Assembly: GCA_019058425.1 (NCBI GenBank)
Contig: JAHPYZ010000055.1
Span: forward strand, 1-32,551
Source: Promethearchaeota archaeon
GTDB taxonomy: Archaea > Asgardarchaeota > Lokiarchaeia > Sigyniarchaeales > SOKP01
Direction: 5' to 3'
Length of the DNA: 32,551 bases
Position numbers and translations under genes: made by a program. Below the pieces are notes generated by a model, which had not been told where the DNA came from, searched no databases, and worked only from the letters and a program-made list of their open reading frames with translations. Within the stretch, counting starts at the first letter, position 1; every line of letters starts with the position of its first letter. This document shows, one piece after another, positions 16,643 through 25,657 of the stretch.

Positions 16643-18295
16643 ATGAGTAATAATTTAGAAAGAGAGAAAAAAAGAAAAATTAGTAGGGATCATAGAGTTT
16701 TTGCTAAAAATTCTATATTTGCCTTCTTAATTACATATAGTAATTACTTTGGGGCAATGATTACTTCTTTTTTTCTAGCACGATTAGTAAGTCAAGAAAT
16801 GTGGGGATTCTTAATAATAGCTACTTCTGTTATTACAATAACATCCTTAATATTAGCATTTTTACCTCCAGGTTTAGATTCTTCTCTTAATTATTATATT
16901 CCCAGATATCTCGCCTTAAATCAAATAAATAAGTTAAAATCTTACATCAAGACGACTACTTATATAAAATTAATTTCAGTTACCTCTGTTTTTCTTGGAG
17001 GCATCTTCATCTTTATTTTCTTCAAAAATTTATTCAGAATTAATCTTAATGGTTCAATTAATTTATTATTTGTTTTATCTCCTTTAATATTTATTAATGG
17101 ATTAGACAAATTCTTAAGTGAAGTAAATAGAAGCCTAAATTTATTTAATATTGTGTTCATATTAACTCTATTTAAATTCATTATCAATATTAGTGCTCTT
17201 ATATTTTTGTTCATCTTTTTTGGATCTATTCAAATAGAAACTATAGCAATTATAAATGTTATTTCCATAACCATTCCTTTTATAGCAAATTGTTTTATTA
17301 TTTTTTTCGTATTAAAATTAAAATACAAAAGAACCAATGAAGAAAAGTTAACGTTTAAAGAAATTATTAAAAATTCCACTATTTATGGAAGCCATATTAG
17401 TACCCAAAGTTTTATAACAATGTTATATAATGAATTTCAAATTCAATCAATTGGAATTCTTGAAGCTAAAGCGGTAGTTACCGGATTTAATATTGCAAAT
17501 CATTATAGGGAAGTCTCAACGGGCTCTGTTGGATCAATAAATAAACCTTTAACTATCGCATTTTCTGGTCTATATAGTACCGAAAAATATGATCAAATAG
17601 CGAAAACCTATCAAGTCTTTTTTCATTATTCTCTTTTCATTATTTTGATAATAACTGGCTTTCTTTACTTTCTAGGGCCTCTTTTTCTCTTTTTAATTTA
17701 TGGAGAATCTTATCTGGAATATACGATTATCTTAAGATTGATGATAATTATTGTGATATTTGGAGTACAAGGAAGATATTTTGATAGTCTTTTAAAGGCA
17801 AGTGATAAAGTAAAATATTTAGTTCCTTTCAATTTAGTTATGGTAACTGTTAGAATTGCTTTTTTCTTGTTAGGATTAATATATTTTGGTATAATAGGAG
17901 CACTAATTGGAATTATGTGTTTTACCATATTTGGATTTATTATTACAACGTTTTATAATTATAAATTTTTTGAAATTAAATTGAGTATTGTCAAAACTAT
18001 TTTACAATATTTATTTTTTTTCTGTGCTCTTTTGTTTTCTTTATTTTTAGGCTTGCTTTTTTTAAATAACCTGACTTATTTAGTCTTTAAAAGTTTGAAT
18101 CTTGAAATCTTAAGTTATTTTGAAGTTTTCTCATTTTTAGTTTTTTTACTATTATTTTTTATGCTTTGTATTTATTTTAAGATCGTAAGTGTTTCAGACA
18201 TTAACCTTATTGAAAGTTTTTTTGATAAAGAAACAAAGTTTCATAGAATTATACGTAAAGGATTAAGATTTTTAAAAAAATGTGTAAGAAATTAA
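16643..18295 (+). CDS. Wzx-type polysaccharide flippase (MOP superfamily)
   Basis: Integral membrane protein that is expected to flip a lipid-linked oligosaccharide across the cytoplasmic membrane. At 550 residues it has roughly twelve to fourteen hydrophobic helices spread over its length. The N-terminus fits the RfbX/MurJ-like pattern: KNSIFAFLITYSNYFGAMIT, FFLARLVSQEMWGFLIIATS and the loop LPPGLDSSLNYYIPRYLA. A mid-protein YREVSTGSVGSINKPL loop is also typical. No SD site is seen; TTTAATATAA (about 16616-16625) lies some 20 nt before the ATG, suggesting a short-leader transcript. Its stop is only 3 nt from the stop of the convergent GT4 gene. Being among glycosyltransferases, it is the likely exporter of their product. 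Confidence 0.9.
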   Translation: MSNNLEREKKRKISRDHRVFAKNSIFAFLITYSNYFGAMITSFFLARLVSQEMWGFLIIATSVITITSLILAFLPPGLDSSLNYYIPRYLALNQINKLKSYIKTTTYIKLISVTSVFLGGIFIFIFFKNLFRINLNGSINLLFVLSPLIFINGLDKFLSEVNRSLNLFNIVFILTLFKFIINISALIFLFIFFGSIQIETIAIINVISITIPFIANCFIIFFVLKLKYKRTNEEKLTFKEIIKNSTIYGSHISTQSFITMLYNEFQIQSIGILEAKAVVTGFNIANHYREVSTGSVGSINKPLTIAFSGLYSTEKYDQIAKTYQVFFHYSLFIILIITGFLYFLGPLFLFLIYGESYLEYTIILRLMIIIVIFGVQGRYFDSLLKASDKVKYLVPFNLVMVTVRIAFFLLGLIYFGIIGALIGIMCFTIFGFIITTFYNYKFFEIKLSIVKTILQYLFFFCALLFSLFLGLLFLNNLTYLVFKSLNLEILSYFEVFSFLVFLLLFFMLCIYFKIVSVSDINLIESFFDKETKFHRIIRKGLRFLKKCVRN

Positions 18296-18298
18296 AGT

Positions 18299-19558
18299 TT
18301 ATGAACCTAAAACACTTTCAAATATACTTATATAATTATTAATTAGATACTCCCAATTAAAGTCAGAAAGGACTCTTTTATAACCATATTCTCCTATCTT
18401 TTCTCTTTCTTTTTCATTATTATATAAATAGATAATTTTATCAACTAAATCATTCAAATTATTTGGTTCTATTAAAAAACCCGTTTTCCCGTTGATTATA
18501 GCCTCACTCATCCCACCAGAATAAGATCCAATAACAGGTTTTCTATAATAGTTTGCTTCAATAAAAACAATCCCAAACCCTTCTATGGTTTTTTTTTCCG
18601 TTATTGCGGGCATTATAAATATATCAGATAATTTGTAGAATTTATTTCTTGTTATCATATCACAAGACCCCAGAAATTCAACATTATTAGTTAAATTTAA
18701 CTCAGATGACAGTTCTTTTAAATACGATGTTTCTGGACCAGTTCCTATAGATAAATACTTAATATCAATTTGAGGATCTCTTTTTTTTAATTCGGATATT
18801 GCCTTGATTACTAAATCGAATTTTTTCCTTGATATGTGACGCCCTACACTTAAAATAACAAAAGTTTTTTCTGAGATATTAAACTCTTGCCTTAATTGAT
18901 TTTTAGATTTTTCTATCTTAAAATCTGGTAAAGATATACCACGATGTACAATTTCGATTTTGTGCTGATCTAATTTCTGGATCTTTAAGAATAATTTTCT
19001 AATCCAATTACTACTTACAATTACCTTATCGACATTTTTAAAATAATAAGTCTTGAGAGAGAAATAGCTTTGTATGAGAAAATCAAGTCCATGTGCCATT
19101 GTAATGATTTTTTTTCCTAATAATCTTGATAACATAAAGGATAAAGGTAAAATGTTGCCAGAGTGAGCGGTGAATATAAGATCTATATCTAATTTTTTTG
19201 AATAAGAATATAAATCAACAAGATTATCTAATACTTGTAGTAATAATTTGGGTTTAGAAAATAGATATAAAATCAGATTAATTCTGTCAGTTAAGTTAAT
19301 TTTTTTATCCTTTAAGGTTTTAACGATTGAAATCAAAAAATAACGTATTTTTTTCTTATTTCGTACAATTTGAATTATGTTTTTTAACCCATATTCTTGT
19401 GTTTTTAAGATGTTAAATATATAAGTAGCTTTAAAATAAGGGTTAATAACGAATAATGTATGATTAGTTTTTCTAATTTCTTTACAGAAAGTGGTTAAAG
19501 TGTGGGCTATCCCACCTAGATTTGGATAAAAATTATCTGTGATAAGTAAAATTTTCAT
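18299..19558 (-). CDS. GT4-family glycosyltransferase
   Basis: GT-B glycosyltransferase of 419 residues. It starts with MKILLITDNFYPNLGGIAHT, the usual glycine-rich acceptor-domain opening. It has a mid-protein MAHGLDFLIQSYF and HRGISLPDF, a donor-domain VILSVGRHISRKKFDLVIKA, and the complete E-x7-E motif in EGFGIVFIEANYYRKPVIGS followed by GGMSEAIINGKTGFLI. Of the three GT4 proteins here it looks the most canonical. It converges with the flippase gene with only 3 nt between stops. Sugar and acceptor are not predictable from sequence. Confidence 0.92.
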   Translation of the reverse strand: MKILLITDNFYPNLGGIAHTLTTFCKEIRKTNHTLFVINPYFKATYIFNILKTQEYGLKNIIQIVRNKKKIRYFLISIVKTLKDKKINLTDRINLILYLFSKPKLLLQVLDNLVDLYSYSKKLDIDLIFTAHSGNILPLSFMLSRLLGKKIITMAHGLDFLIQSYFSLKTYYFKNVDKVIVSSNWIRKLFLKIQKLDQHKIEIVHRGISLPDFKIEKSKNQLRQEFNISEKTFVILSVGRHISRKKFDLVIKAISELKKRDPQIDIKYLSIGTGPETSYLKELSSELNLTNNVEFLGSCDMITRNKFYKLSDIFIMPAITEKKTIEGFGIVFIEANYYRKPVIGSYSGGMSEAIINGKTGFLIEPNNLNDLVDKIIYLYNNEKEREKIGEYGYKRVLSDFNWEYLINNYISIFESVLGS

Positions 19559-19768
19559 ATATTAACCTTTCGTGAAGTGATCTGTTTAATCTATCTATTT
19601 TATCCTTTTTATTATAAGAAAAGAATTTTACTTTATTAAATAATTTTCATAAATAATTTCAGAGCAATATTAAAAGGGAACTACCAAGTTAGAATTAAGA
19701 AATAAATAATTCCTAAACAATTGACATATTAGTTTTAGATGAGAATATAAATCTGAAGATTAATTTTT

Positions 19769-19782
19769 AAAATATATAAATT
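19769..19782 (+). promoter_or_regulatory. Candidate archaeal TATA/BRE promoter of the sulfotransferase gene
   Basis: AAAATATATAAATT, nearly identical to the element at 12032-12045. Its TATA-like core begins 26 nt before the TTG start codon, so a transcript starting about 25 nt downstream of the box centre would begin at or next to the start codon, i.e. a leaderless message. This supports initiation at TTG. Confidence 0.4.
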
Positions 19783-19799
19783 GAAAGAGAGTTTGAATT

Positions 19800-20498
19800 T
19801 TGAGTGTTATAATTATTGGTGCTGGTCGTAGTGGTACAAATATGGCTCTAGAAATTTTAGCATTCTCAAAACAATTAAGAGTTTCAGACGAAATTATTAC
19901 AAAAAACTTATTTCAGAGAAAAAAGTGGCCTAAGGATTATCTGACGAAAGGTCCAGATACCCAAGACTTTGAATATCCCGCCTTAAAAAATTTAATGACA
20001 CATGATAAACATATGAAAGTTATTTGGACAATTCGGGATCCAAGAGATATCATTATATCAAAGATGAGACGAGGTATGCCATATGCTCAGGGGGGTGATT
20101 CAAATAAATATATTTTTGATGCCACTCCAGAAGGTTCAGTAAATAATGTCTTTAAAATGTTTGAAATATATCAAAAATTAATTATAGAATTTCCTAATAG
20201 AGTTTTTTTGTTAAAAATGGAAGATATACTTTCTAACTTCGAATCTACGATTTTGAAACTTTGTGATTTTCTACAGATTTCTTATAATGAACAAATGAAA
20301 TTTTTTTATAAAAGGATGAGAAATATAACAAAAAAGGAGAGATATAGTAAAATTGATAAAGGAGAATTAGCAAAATGGAGGAATTGGCAATCTGTATACA
20401 ATGGTTTCTTTATAAAGGAAAAAATTGATTTACCTAAACTTTTTGAAAATTTGAAACCCGTAATTGAATTTTTTAACTATCAAATTACTTCTAATTAA
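19800..20498 (+). CDS. PAPS-dependent sulfotransferase
   Basis: Transfers sulfuryl groups from PAPS to a hydroxyl, here most likely on a glycan. The 5'-phosphosulfate-binding P-loop is GAGRSGTNM (7-15) directly after the first strand, and the 3'-phosphate site is VIWTIRDPRDIIISKM (74-89) with R79 and S87 in the conserved positions. Both are characteristic of the sulfotransferase family. At 232 residues it is shorter than many relatives but complete in motifs, ending in a C-terminal KWRNWQ segment. The start is TTG at 19800: an in-frame stop lies at 19794-19796, and the next ATG would remove the P-loop. The last 69 nt overlap, tail to tail, the gene on the other strand. PAPS would come from the sat-cysC operon about 6 kb downstream. 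Confidence 0.85.
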   Translation: MSVIIIGAGRSGTNMALEILAFSKQLRVSDEIITKNLFQRKKWPKDYLTKGPDTQDFEYPALKNLMTHDKHMKVIWTIRDPRDIIISKMRRGMPYAQGGDSNKYIFDATPEGSVNNVFKMFEIYQKLIIEFPNRVFLLKMEDILSNFESTILKLCDFLQISYNEQMKFFYKRMRNITKKERYSKIDKGELAKWRNWQSVYNGFFIKEKIDLPKLFENLKPVIEFFNYQITSN

Positions 20499-21518
20499 AT
20501 GTTTAATCCTTTTCTTTACTTTTTTCGTTAGATAAGGATAAAATTTGATAAGAATTTTATTATAAAGGTTCTGAATGTGAGAAAAAAATATATTTATTAA
20601 ATTATTTACCTTAAACTTTTTTTTTTCAAGGATTATAGTCTTTACTGTTTTCAAATAACTTTGATAATTATTCTTCCGTTTCGTAAAATCTCTAAAATCT
20701 AAGATCTTTTTTATTGAACTATTTTCTATAATTTCGGGGTGTTTTCCTTCATAAGTCATCAAGCCATAGCCAAAATTCTCAACAACACTAAGAGTGGGAT
20801 AAAAAAACCGCTTTTTACCTGATAATTCTTCATTTTTTTCCATCCAGTATGTTTCATTTTCGGGATCATACTTATTATATATCTTCCTTAACCAAAGAAA
20901 ACGTTTATAATTTTTTTCTAAAATCCATTTAATTCCTATAGTTTGTTCTCCTGTTAATAAACTATAATTGAAGATTGGATTATTTCTAAGTAATACATAG
21001 TTTTTTCTTGATTTATAAGATAATTTGATAGGAGAGATAAATCTAGGTTTTTGATTTGTGATTTTAAATATTTTAGTAGGGAAGGTTTTCACGTAATAAT
21101 TAAAGTTCATACAAAACATGCGAGTAATTAATTGAATTTCATCAAAATCACAAACTTTTTTTATGAAACTTTTAATTTCATTTATAGCTTCTTTGGAATA
21201 AAATTCATCGGTATCTAATAACCATATCAAATTTCCTTCTTCAATGAAATCACTGATTTCAATCATTTTGTTTAATGTAATACACCGATTCTGGTTAATG
21301 GTGTTTTCAGGCAAACATATGCTACTTATAAATTTAGTTTTTTTATTATTAAAGTAATTTTTAGCAATTTCAAACGTGTTGTCTTCTATATTTCTTAAAT
21401 GTGTATGAAATGGTCCAATACTTATGATTAGCTCGTCTACAAACTCTAAGCTTTGCCTTATACTATAATCAACCCAATCTTCTGCAGCCCAAGCAACAAA
21501 TAATCCTATTATTTTCAT
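20430..21518 (-). CDS. GT2-like glycosyltransferase
   Basis: A 362-residue GT-A type protein. It opens with MKIIGLFVAWAAEDWVDYSI and VDELIISIGP. It carries NLIWLLDTDEFY (96-107) with the metal-binding D-T-D at 102-104, and later QLITRMFCMNFNYYV and KTFPTKIFKIT, as in GT2-like proteins that modify surface glycans. The C-terminal hundred residues are strongly basic and contain no clear membrane helix. Its 3' end overlaps the sulfotransferase gene by 69 nt on the opposite strand, so the C-terminal VKKFNYGFQIFKKFR tail is under a double coding constraint. Donor and acceptor are unknown. Confidence 0.75.
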   Translation of the reverse strand: MKIIGLFVAWAAEDWVDYSIRQSLEFVDELIISIGPFHTHLRNIEDNTFEIAKNYFNNKKTKFISSICLPENTINQNRCITLNKMIEISDFIEEGNLIWLLDTDEFYSKEAINEIKSFIKKVCDFDEIQLITRMFCMNFNYYVKTFPTKIFKITNQKPRFISPIKLSYKSRKNYVLLRNNPIFNYSLLTGEQTIGIKWILEKNYKRFLWLRKIYNKYDPENETYWMEKNEELSGKKRFFYPTLSVVENFGYGLMTYEGKHPEIIENSSIKKILDFRDFTKRKNNYQSYLKTVKTIILEKKKFKVNNLINIFFSHIQNLYNKILIKFYPYLTKKVKKRIKHLIRSNLIVKKFNYGFQIFKKFR

Positions 21519-21718
21519 TTATCAATCAATTAGATTCAATGTATGAATTTGATTAAATTTAGAAATTTATGGTTTTTATTTAAAACAATAAATTAAATCA
21601 AATGAATTTTACCATATTTCTGTAATTTGTTTTATAAGATTATATCAAATAAGTAGTATTAATTTATAATTATGAAATAGAATTAATTCTGAATTTTATA
21701 ACAAATTATCAAAATCAA

Positions 21719-22624
21719 ATGCAAAAGAAAGATATGGAAAGTAGTATAGGAAAAAAGTGTGCTATCGTGGTAATTGCGATAGGCCAAAGTGAAATTTGGG
21801 AGATTAGTAGAAGATCAATATTGGAATACTGTAATAAATATAACATTCCACTTGAAATTATATCAGAAAGAAAATATAGTGAAAACTATGAAAGAAATAA
21901 CATCTTTAATATGTTTGAGAAAAACCAGATTTATGATCTATTCGAGAAATATGATAGAATATTGAGATTAGATTGGGATGTAATAATTACTCCAATTTGT
22001 CCTAATTTGTTTAGTATTGTTCCTGAAGAAAAAATTGGCGCTGTATTTGAAGACAAAGGAACAAGAAAATCAAATAGAAGGAATAGAATAAAAATTATTC
22101 AAGATAAATTAGGTAATATTGGTTGGTCTTCAGGATATATTAATGCAGGTATAATATTGACTTCTAAACAGCATAGGAAAATATTTTATACTACTGATGA
22201 AGATTTAGAAATTTTGAAAAATATAAATGTAGATGACAGAGAACAAACTTTCTTGAATTACACTATAAGAAAATTAAGATTTAAAATCTATAGTCTTTCA
22301 TATAAATTTAATCATATGTCTCTCTTTTCAGAACCTTGGAATAAATGTCAAAATAGACTACAATCATATATAATTCATTATGCTGGTTCAAAACAAGAAC
22401 AATCATTAAAAAGGATGCAAATAGATTACTACAAATTGTTTATCAAAAAGAAAATAAAACTAGAAGGTATTTTTTCTTATATTTTAAAAAGGAAATTAAG
22501 ATTCTATAAAATCTATAAAATATGGTTTCATTTTAAAGAGGATATTGAATTGAGAAATTTTCCATTTTCTAGGATCATAAAGATATTTAAAAAATATGTA
22601 AAATCCAAGATTTTAATACATTAA
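21719..22624 (+). CDS. GT8-like glycosyltransferase
   Basis: A 301-residue GT-A protein of the GT8-like group. The metal-binding motif is RLDWDVII (83-90, D85xD87), followed by GYINAGIILTSK (139-150), equivalent to the FNAGVML block of GT8 enzymes, and IIHYAGSKQE (218-227), equivalent to the late His-x-x-Gly-x-K. The N-terminal GKKCAIVVIAIGQSEIWEIS is the first strand of the fold. An alternative start is the Met at residue 6. It leads a row of three plus-strand genes (gaps of 68 and 105 nt) with two methyltransferases, suggesting that the sugar it adds is methylated by them; this is inference. The C-terminus is lysine-rich. Confidence 0.75.
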   Translation: MQKKDMESSIGKKCAIVVIAIGQSEIWEISRRSILEYCNKYNIPLEIISERKYSENYERNNIFNMFEKNQIYDLFEKYDRILRLDWDVIITPICPNLFSIVPEEKIGAVFEDKGTRKSNRRNRIKIIQDKLGNIGWSSGYINAGIILTSKQHRKIFYTTDEDLEILKNINVDDREQTFLNYTIRKLRFKIYSLSYKFNHMSLFSEPWNKCQNRLQSYIIHYAGSKQEQSLKRMQIDYYKLFIKKKIKLEGIFSYILKRKLRFYKIYKIWFHFKEDIELRNFPFSRIIKIFKKYVKSKILIH

Positions 22625-22692
22625 ATTCTAAATTTTGATATCTAGAAAAATATTAATTAGTTACCTGATTTAAATGTTCAAATAAATTTTTA

Positions 22693-23487
22693 ATGAATAG
22701 TCAAACAACTTACTCTTATAATATAATGTTAGAATTTTTAAGAAAAATGTATTACTATGTTATTACCATTACCAAAGAAGGTAGAATTAATATATTACTT
22801 AAAAATCCAATTTATAAACTAAAGAAAATCTTAAAGACATTTTTAGTCATTATAAAACTCAAAAATTTTCCTCAAGAATATTCTGTAAAATATCTTATGA
22901 AATTTATATTTCAATCCAGTATGGATATTATTAGACCTCGCCAAATTAGTGGCGAGATTTCAGAATTATTGAACTTAATATGTAAAGAAAATGTAAAATA
23001 TATGCTTGAAATAGGGACTGCTAATGGGGGAACTCTATTTTTATATTCGAGAGTTGTATCAAAAGAGGGAATTCTAATAAGTGTTGATTTACCAGGGGGT
23101 TCTCATGGCGGAGGATACTCAGAATGGCGTATTCCGGTAATAAAGAGATTTTCTTTACCAAAACAAAAATTACATTTAATTAGAGGGAATTCTCATAACC
23201 AATCTACATTGAAAAAGGTTAAATCTTTGTTAGGTGGGAATAAATTGGATTTTCTGTTTATTGATGGAGATCATTCATATAATGGGGTAAAAAGAGATTT
23301 TAAGATGTACAGTCCATTGGTTAAGAATAAAGGTATTATCGCATTTCATGATATTGTCATACATCCCCCTCATTTGAAGATTAATGTAAATAAATTTTGG
23401 AACGAAGTTAAGACTCAATTTAATTACAAAGAAATTATTGAAAATAAAAATCAAAATTGGGCAGGAATTGGAGTTCTAATAAAATAA
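22693..23487 (+). CDS. CmcI/Methyltransf_24-like SAM methyltransferase
   Basis: A 264-residue methyltransferase-like protein. YMLEIGTANGGTLFLYSRVV (103-122) is motif I, ISVDLPGG (129-136) the acidic strand, and LDFLFIDGDHSYNGVKRDF (185-203) the motif with the metal/catalytic Asp and His typical of the CmcI and rhamnosyl O-methyltransferase group. GIIAFHDIVIHPP follows. A basic N-terminal segment of about 75 residues (KKILKTFLVIIKLKNF) may associate with the membrane. Probable O-methylation of a sugar hydroxyl in the glycan. It resembles, in the same motifs, the minus-strand protein at 24717-25472, though overall similarity looks moderate. Confidence 0.8.
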   Translation: MNSQTTYSYNIMLEFLRKMYYYVITITKEGRINILLKNPIYKLKKILKTFLVIIKLKNFPQEYSVKYLMKFIFQSSMDIIRPRQISGEISELLNLICKENVKYMLEIGTANGGTLFLYSRVVSKEGILISVDLPGGSHGGGYSEWRIPVIKRFSLPKQKLHLIRGNSHNQSTLKKVKSLLGGNKLDFLFIDGDHSYNGVKRDFKMYSPLVKNKGIIAFHDIVIHPPHLKINVNKFWNEVKTQFNYKEIIENKNQNWAGIGVLIK

Positions 23488-23548
23488 ACTTATGAACTAG
23501 CATTAATTTTGTGTCTTTAATTTAAAAATTTAAAGTGTTTTAATAAGC

Positions 23549-23556
23549 TATAAATA
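23549..23556 (+). promoter_or_regulatory. Candidate TATA box upstream of the methyltransferase at 23593
   Basis: TATAAATA, a consensus archaeal TATA box, 36-44 nt before the ATG at 23593. A start site about 25 nt downstream of its centre would leave a leader near 14 nt. The match is good, but such octamers are frequent in this AT-rich DNA. Confidence 0.35.
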
Positions 23557-23592
23557 CTTTTATTTTAAAAAATTATTAATTATGTACTAAAG

Positions 23593-24678
23593 ATGATAAT
23601 TAATACTTGTACTACATCTAAATCTTTTAGTGATGATTATTGGATTAAAATATTTCAATTAATCCATGAGGATTTAAATTTGGATATCCTACCTCCAAAG
23701 GATCCAGAAAATTTTGAAAATTGGAAAATCCAATCCCCTGATATCTTATTAAGATATTGGAAATATTTATGGAAATATAAAGGAAATATTGGAGAAGAAT
23801 ATTTAAATCCATCTAATATTAAAATTCGAGGATTACAAAAAATTTGGGAATACACTCAAGTAATAGCATGTATTTCATATATCTTACATGACAAACTAAA
23901 CGATAAGAAAATTTTATCATTAGGAGCAGGATTTGAAGGAAGTTTGTTTGTATTTGATAAACTCGGAGCAGACGTTTATGCCTCTGATATTTATGATTCA
24001 CCTTATTTTTGGAACCCTTCTCTAGTTAAGTATATAGAAAAAAATCCACAGGGATTTTGCCATTATAAAAATTTTAAAACAAATGTGAAGTATCTAAATA
24101 TCAATCTAAAATCTAAAAAAGATTTGTCTAAATTAGGATTATTTGACATAATATATAGTATATCTTCTCTCGAACACTTATATACATCATATCATAAAAA
24201 AAAAAAATTATTTCTAGAAATAGCAGATCATATTAAGATTAATGGAATTTTTTGCTTTACTACAGAATTTGTTATAAAATATGATAAAATTCGAAATTAT
24301 ACTCAAATTTTATACGAGTTTATTGATAGAATAAAAGGCAAATTTTCAACGAAATCTAATATCAAAACAAAAAAAAAAAACGATTTACCTCATAAAAGAT
24401 TTAGTTTTTCTGATAGAGGAGTTAAAATATATAAAAGTAACCCATTACAACAAATCCTAAGATATTTTAAAAAAAATAAACATATTTTTCAATACCATAG
24501 ACGATATGATTTTTTTACTCTTGAAGAATTACAATTAATAATAAACTCTCTTAAAAAAAAAAAATTATATCTCTTAGAAGAGGTAGATTGGAATTCTTGT
24601 TTTGAACACCCAATTAAAACTCCAAAATTTAAAAATCATTACCATTCTCATATATCATTAACTTTTCGTAAAAAATGA
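23593..24678 (+). CDS. Class I methyltransferase-like protein with three A12 tracts
   Basis: A 361-residue protein with a Rossmann methyltransferase core: KKILSLGAGFEGSLFVF (105-121) as motif I, VYASDIYDSPYFW as the acidic strand, and LFDIIYSISSLEHLYTSY in the motif II region, followed by GIFCFTTEF. The N-terminal hundred residues (Trp/Tyr-rich, SPDILLRYWKYLWKYKG) are unlike common methyltransferases and may bind the acceptor. Three runs of twelve A (24196-24207, 24369-24380, 24553-24564) lie in the coding sequence. As read, the frame is intact, and the first and last encode four lysines each. Such tracts invite slippage, so either phase variation or sequencing error could alter this gene. 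Acceptor unknown; context suggests glycan methylation. Confidence 0.68.
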   Translation: MIINTCTTSKSFSDDYWIKIFQLIHEDLNLDILPPKDPENFENWKIQSPDILLRYWKYLWKYKGNIGEEYLNPSNIKIRGLQKIWEYTQVIACISYILHDKLNDKKILSLGAGFEGSLFVFDKLGADVYASDIYDSPYFWNPSLVKYIEKNPQGFCHYKNFKTNVKYLNINLKSKKDLSKLGLFDIIYSISSLEHLYTSYHKKKKLFLEIADHIKINGIFCFTTEFVIKYDKIRNYTQILYEFIDRIKGKFSTKSNIKTKKKNDLPHKRFSFSDRGVKIYKSNPLQQILRYFKKNKHIFQYHRRYDFFTLEELQLIINSLKKKKLYLLEEVDWNSCFEHPIKTPKFKNHYHSHISLTFRKK

Positions 24679-24716
24679 TTTATTTTATTATATGTATTAT
24701 CAAATAACTATCGTCT

Positions 24717-25472
24717 TTACGGGATTGTTTTATATAAATATAATAAAGGTTTGAATCTGAAGAGAGTTTTTAGAATAAAATCATATAGAATTTTTGAAAA
24801 GAGAGTAATTTGAGTATTGCTTCTAAGAGATTTGAGAAATTTAAAAAAGTAATCAGAATCTCTAAGATTTAAATATTCTTTTCGATTTCTTCGAAGATCC
24901 TCATAGGTTAGTTTTTTAATTTCAGAAGGATCTAGTTTTAATGTGTTTTTAGGTTTTCCCTTGGTAATTATCCCTATACCTGTTTCACACTCCAAAACAA
25001 ATATCTTTAGATCATTATGTTTAGATCTTAAATGAATGATAGTTTTCCAAGTATCTCCTAATCGCCCAAATTGAGCCGATCTTTTTGAAATAGGGTTAAC
25101 ATCATGCATAATTATTATACCATTGTCATTTAAGAATTTGAGAGTGTTTAAAACATCTCTTAATGATTGATCATAAGTATGTAAACCATCAATGAATACC
25201 ACATCCAATCCAATTTTCTTTAAGAAATTTTCATTATTTTCAAAGAATTTATCACTAGTACAGGGATATAAACGATTAAATAAATTTGAAGGATTTTTGA
25301 AATATGAAAAAATTTTTTTTCTAGGAGTTATCCTAACACGTGGATCCACACCTAATTTTCTGGGACATATAACATTAAGAATATTTATACCATAGTTAAT
25401 GCCTATTTCTAAATAATAATCTGCTTTTAATTGGTTGATAACTTTTTGGATTAGTAATGTTCTATCTTTCAT
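24717..25472 (-). CDS. Methyltransf_24-like SAM methyltransferase
   Basis: A 251-residue methyltransferase-like protein. YYLEIGINYGINIL (19-32) is motif I, LGVDPRVR (40-47) the acidic strand and VVFIDGLHTYDQSLRDV (91-107) the Asp/His motif, followed by GIIIMHDVNP (118-127). This is the pattern of the Methyltransf_24/CmcI group, shared with the protein at 22693-23487. The C-terminus is basic and aromatic. Its stop is 38 nt from the stop of the convergent methyltransferase gene. It is the last gene of the glycan region before the sulfate-activation operon. Likely an O-methyltransferase on a sugar; the exact substrate is not predictable. Confidence 0.78.
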   Translation of the reverse strand: MKDRTLLIQKVINQLKADYYLEIGINYGINILNVICPRKLGVDPRVRITPRKKIFSYFKNPSNLFNRLYPCTSDKFFENNENFLKKIGLDVVFIDGLHTYDQSLRDVLNTLKFLNDNGIIIMHDVNPISKRSAQFGRLGDTWKTIIHLRSKHNDLKIFVLECETGIGIITKGKPKNTLKLDPSEIKKLTYEDLRRNRKEYLNLRDSDYFFKFLKSLRSNTQITLFSKILYDFILKTLFRFKPLLYLYKTIP

Positions 25473-25657
25473 ATATAATTAGGATTTATAATTTTGAATA
25501 AATGTCATAAATTTAAACTTAATTTAATTTCAATCTAGTTAAACAATTCAAATATAAAATTATATAATTAAAAATTAAAATATTTCAAGATGTTTAATAT
25601 ATTGGAATTTAAAAAATTGAAATCTAAAACAATTAAATAGTAATATTTCTGATATTC

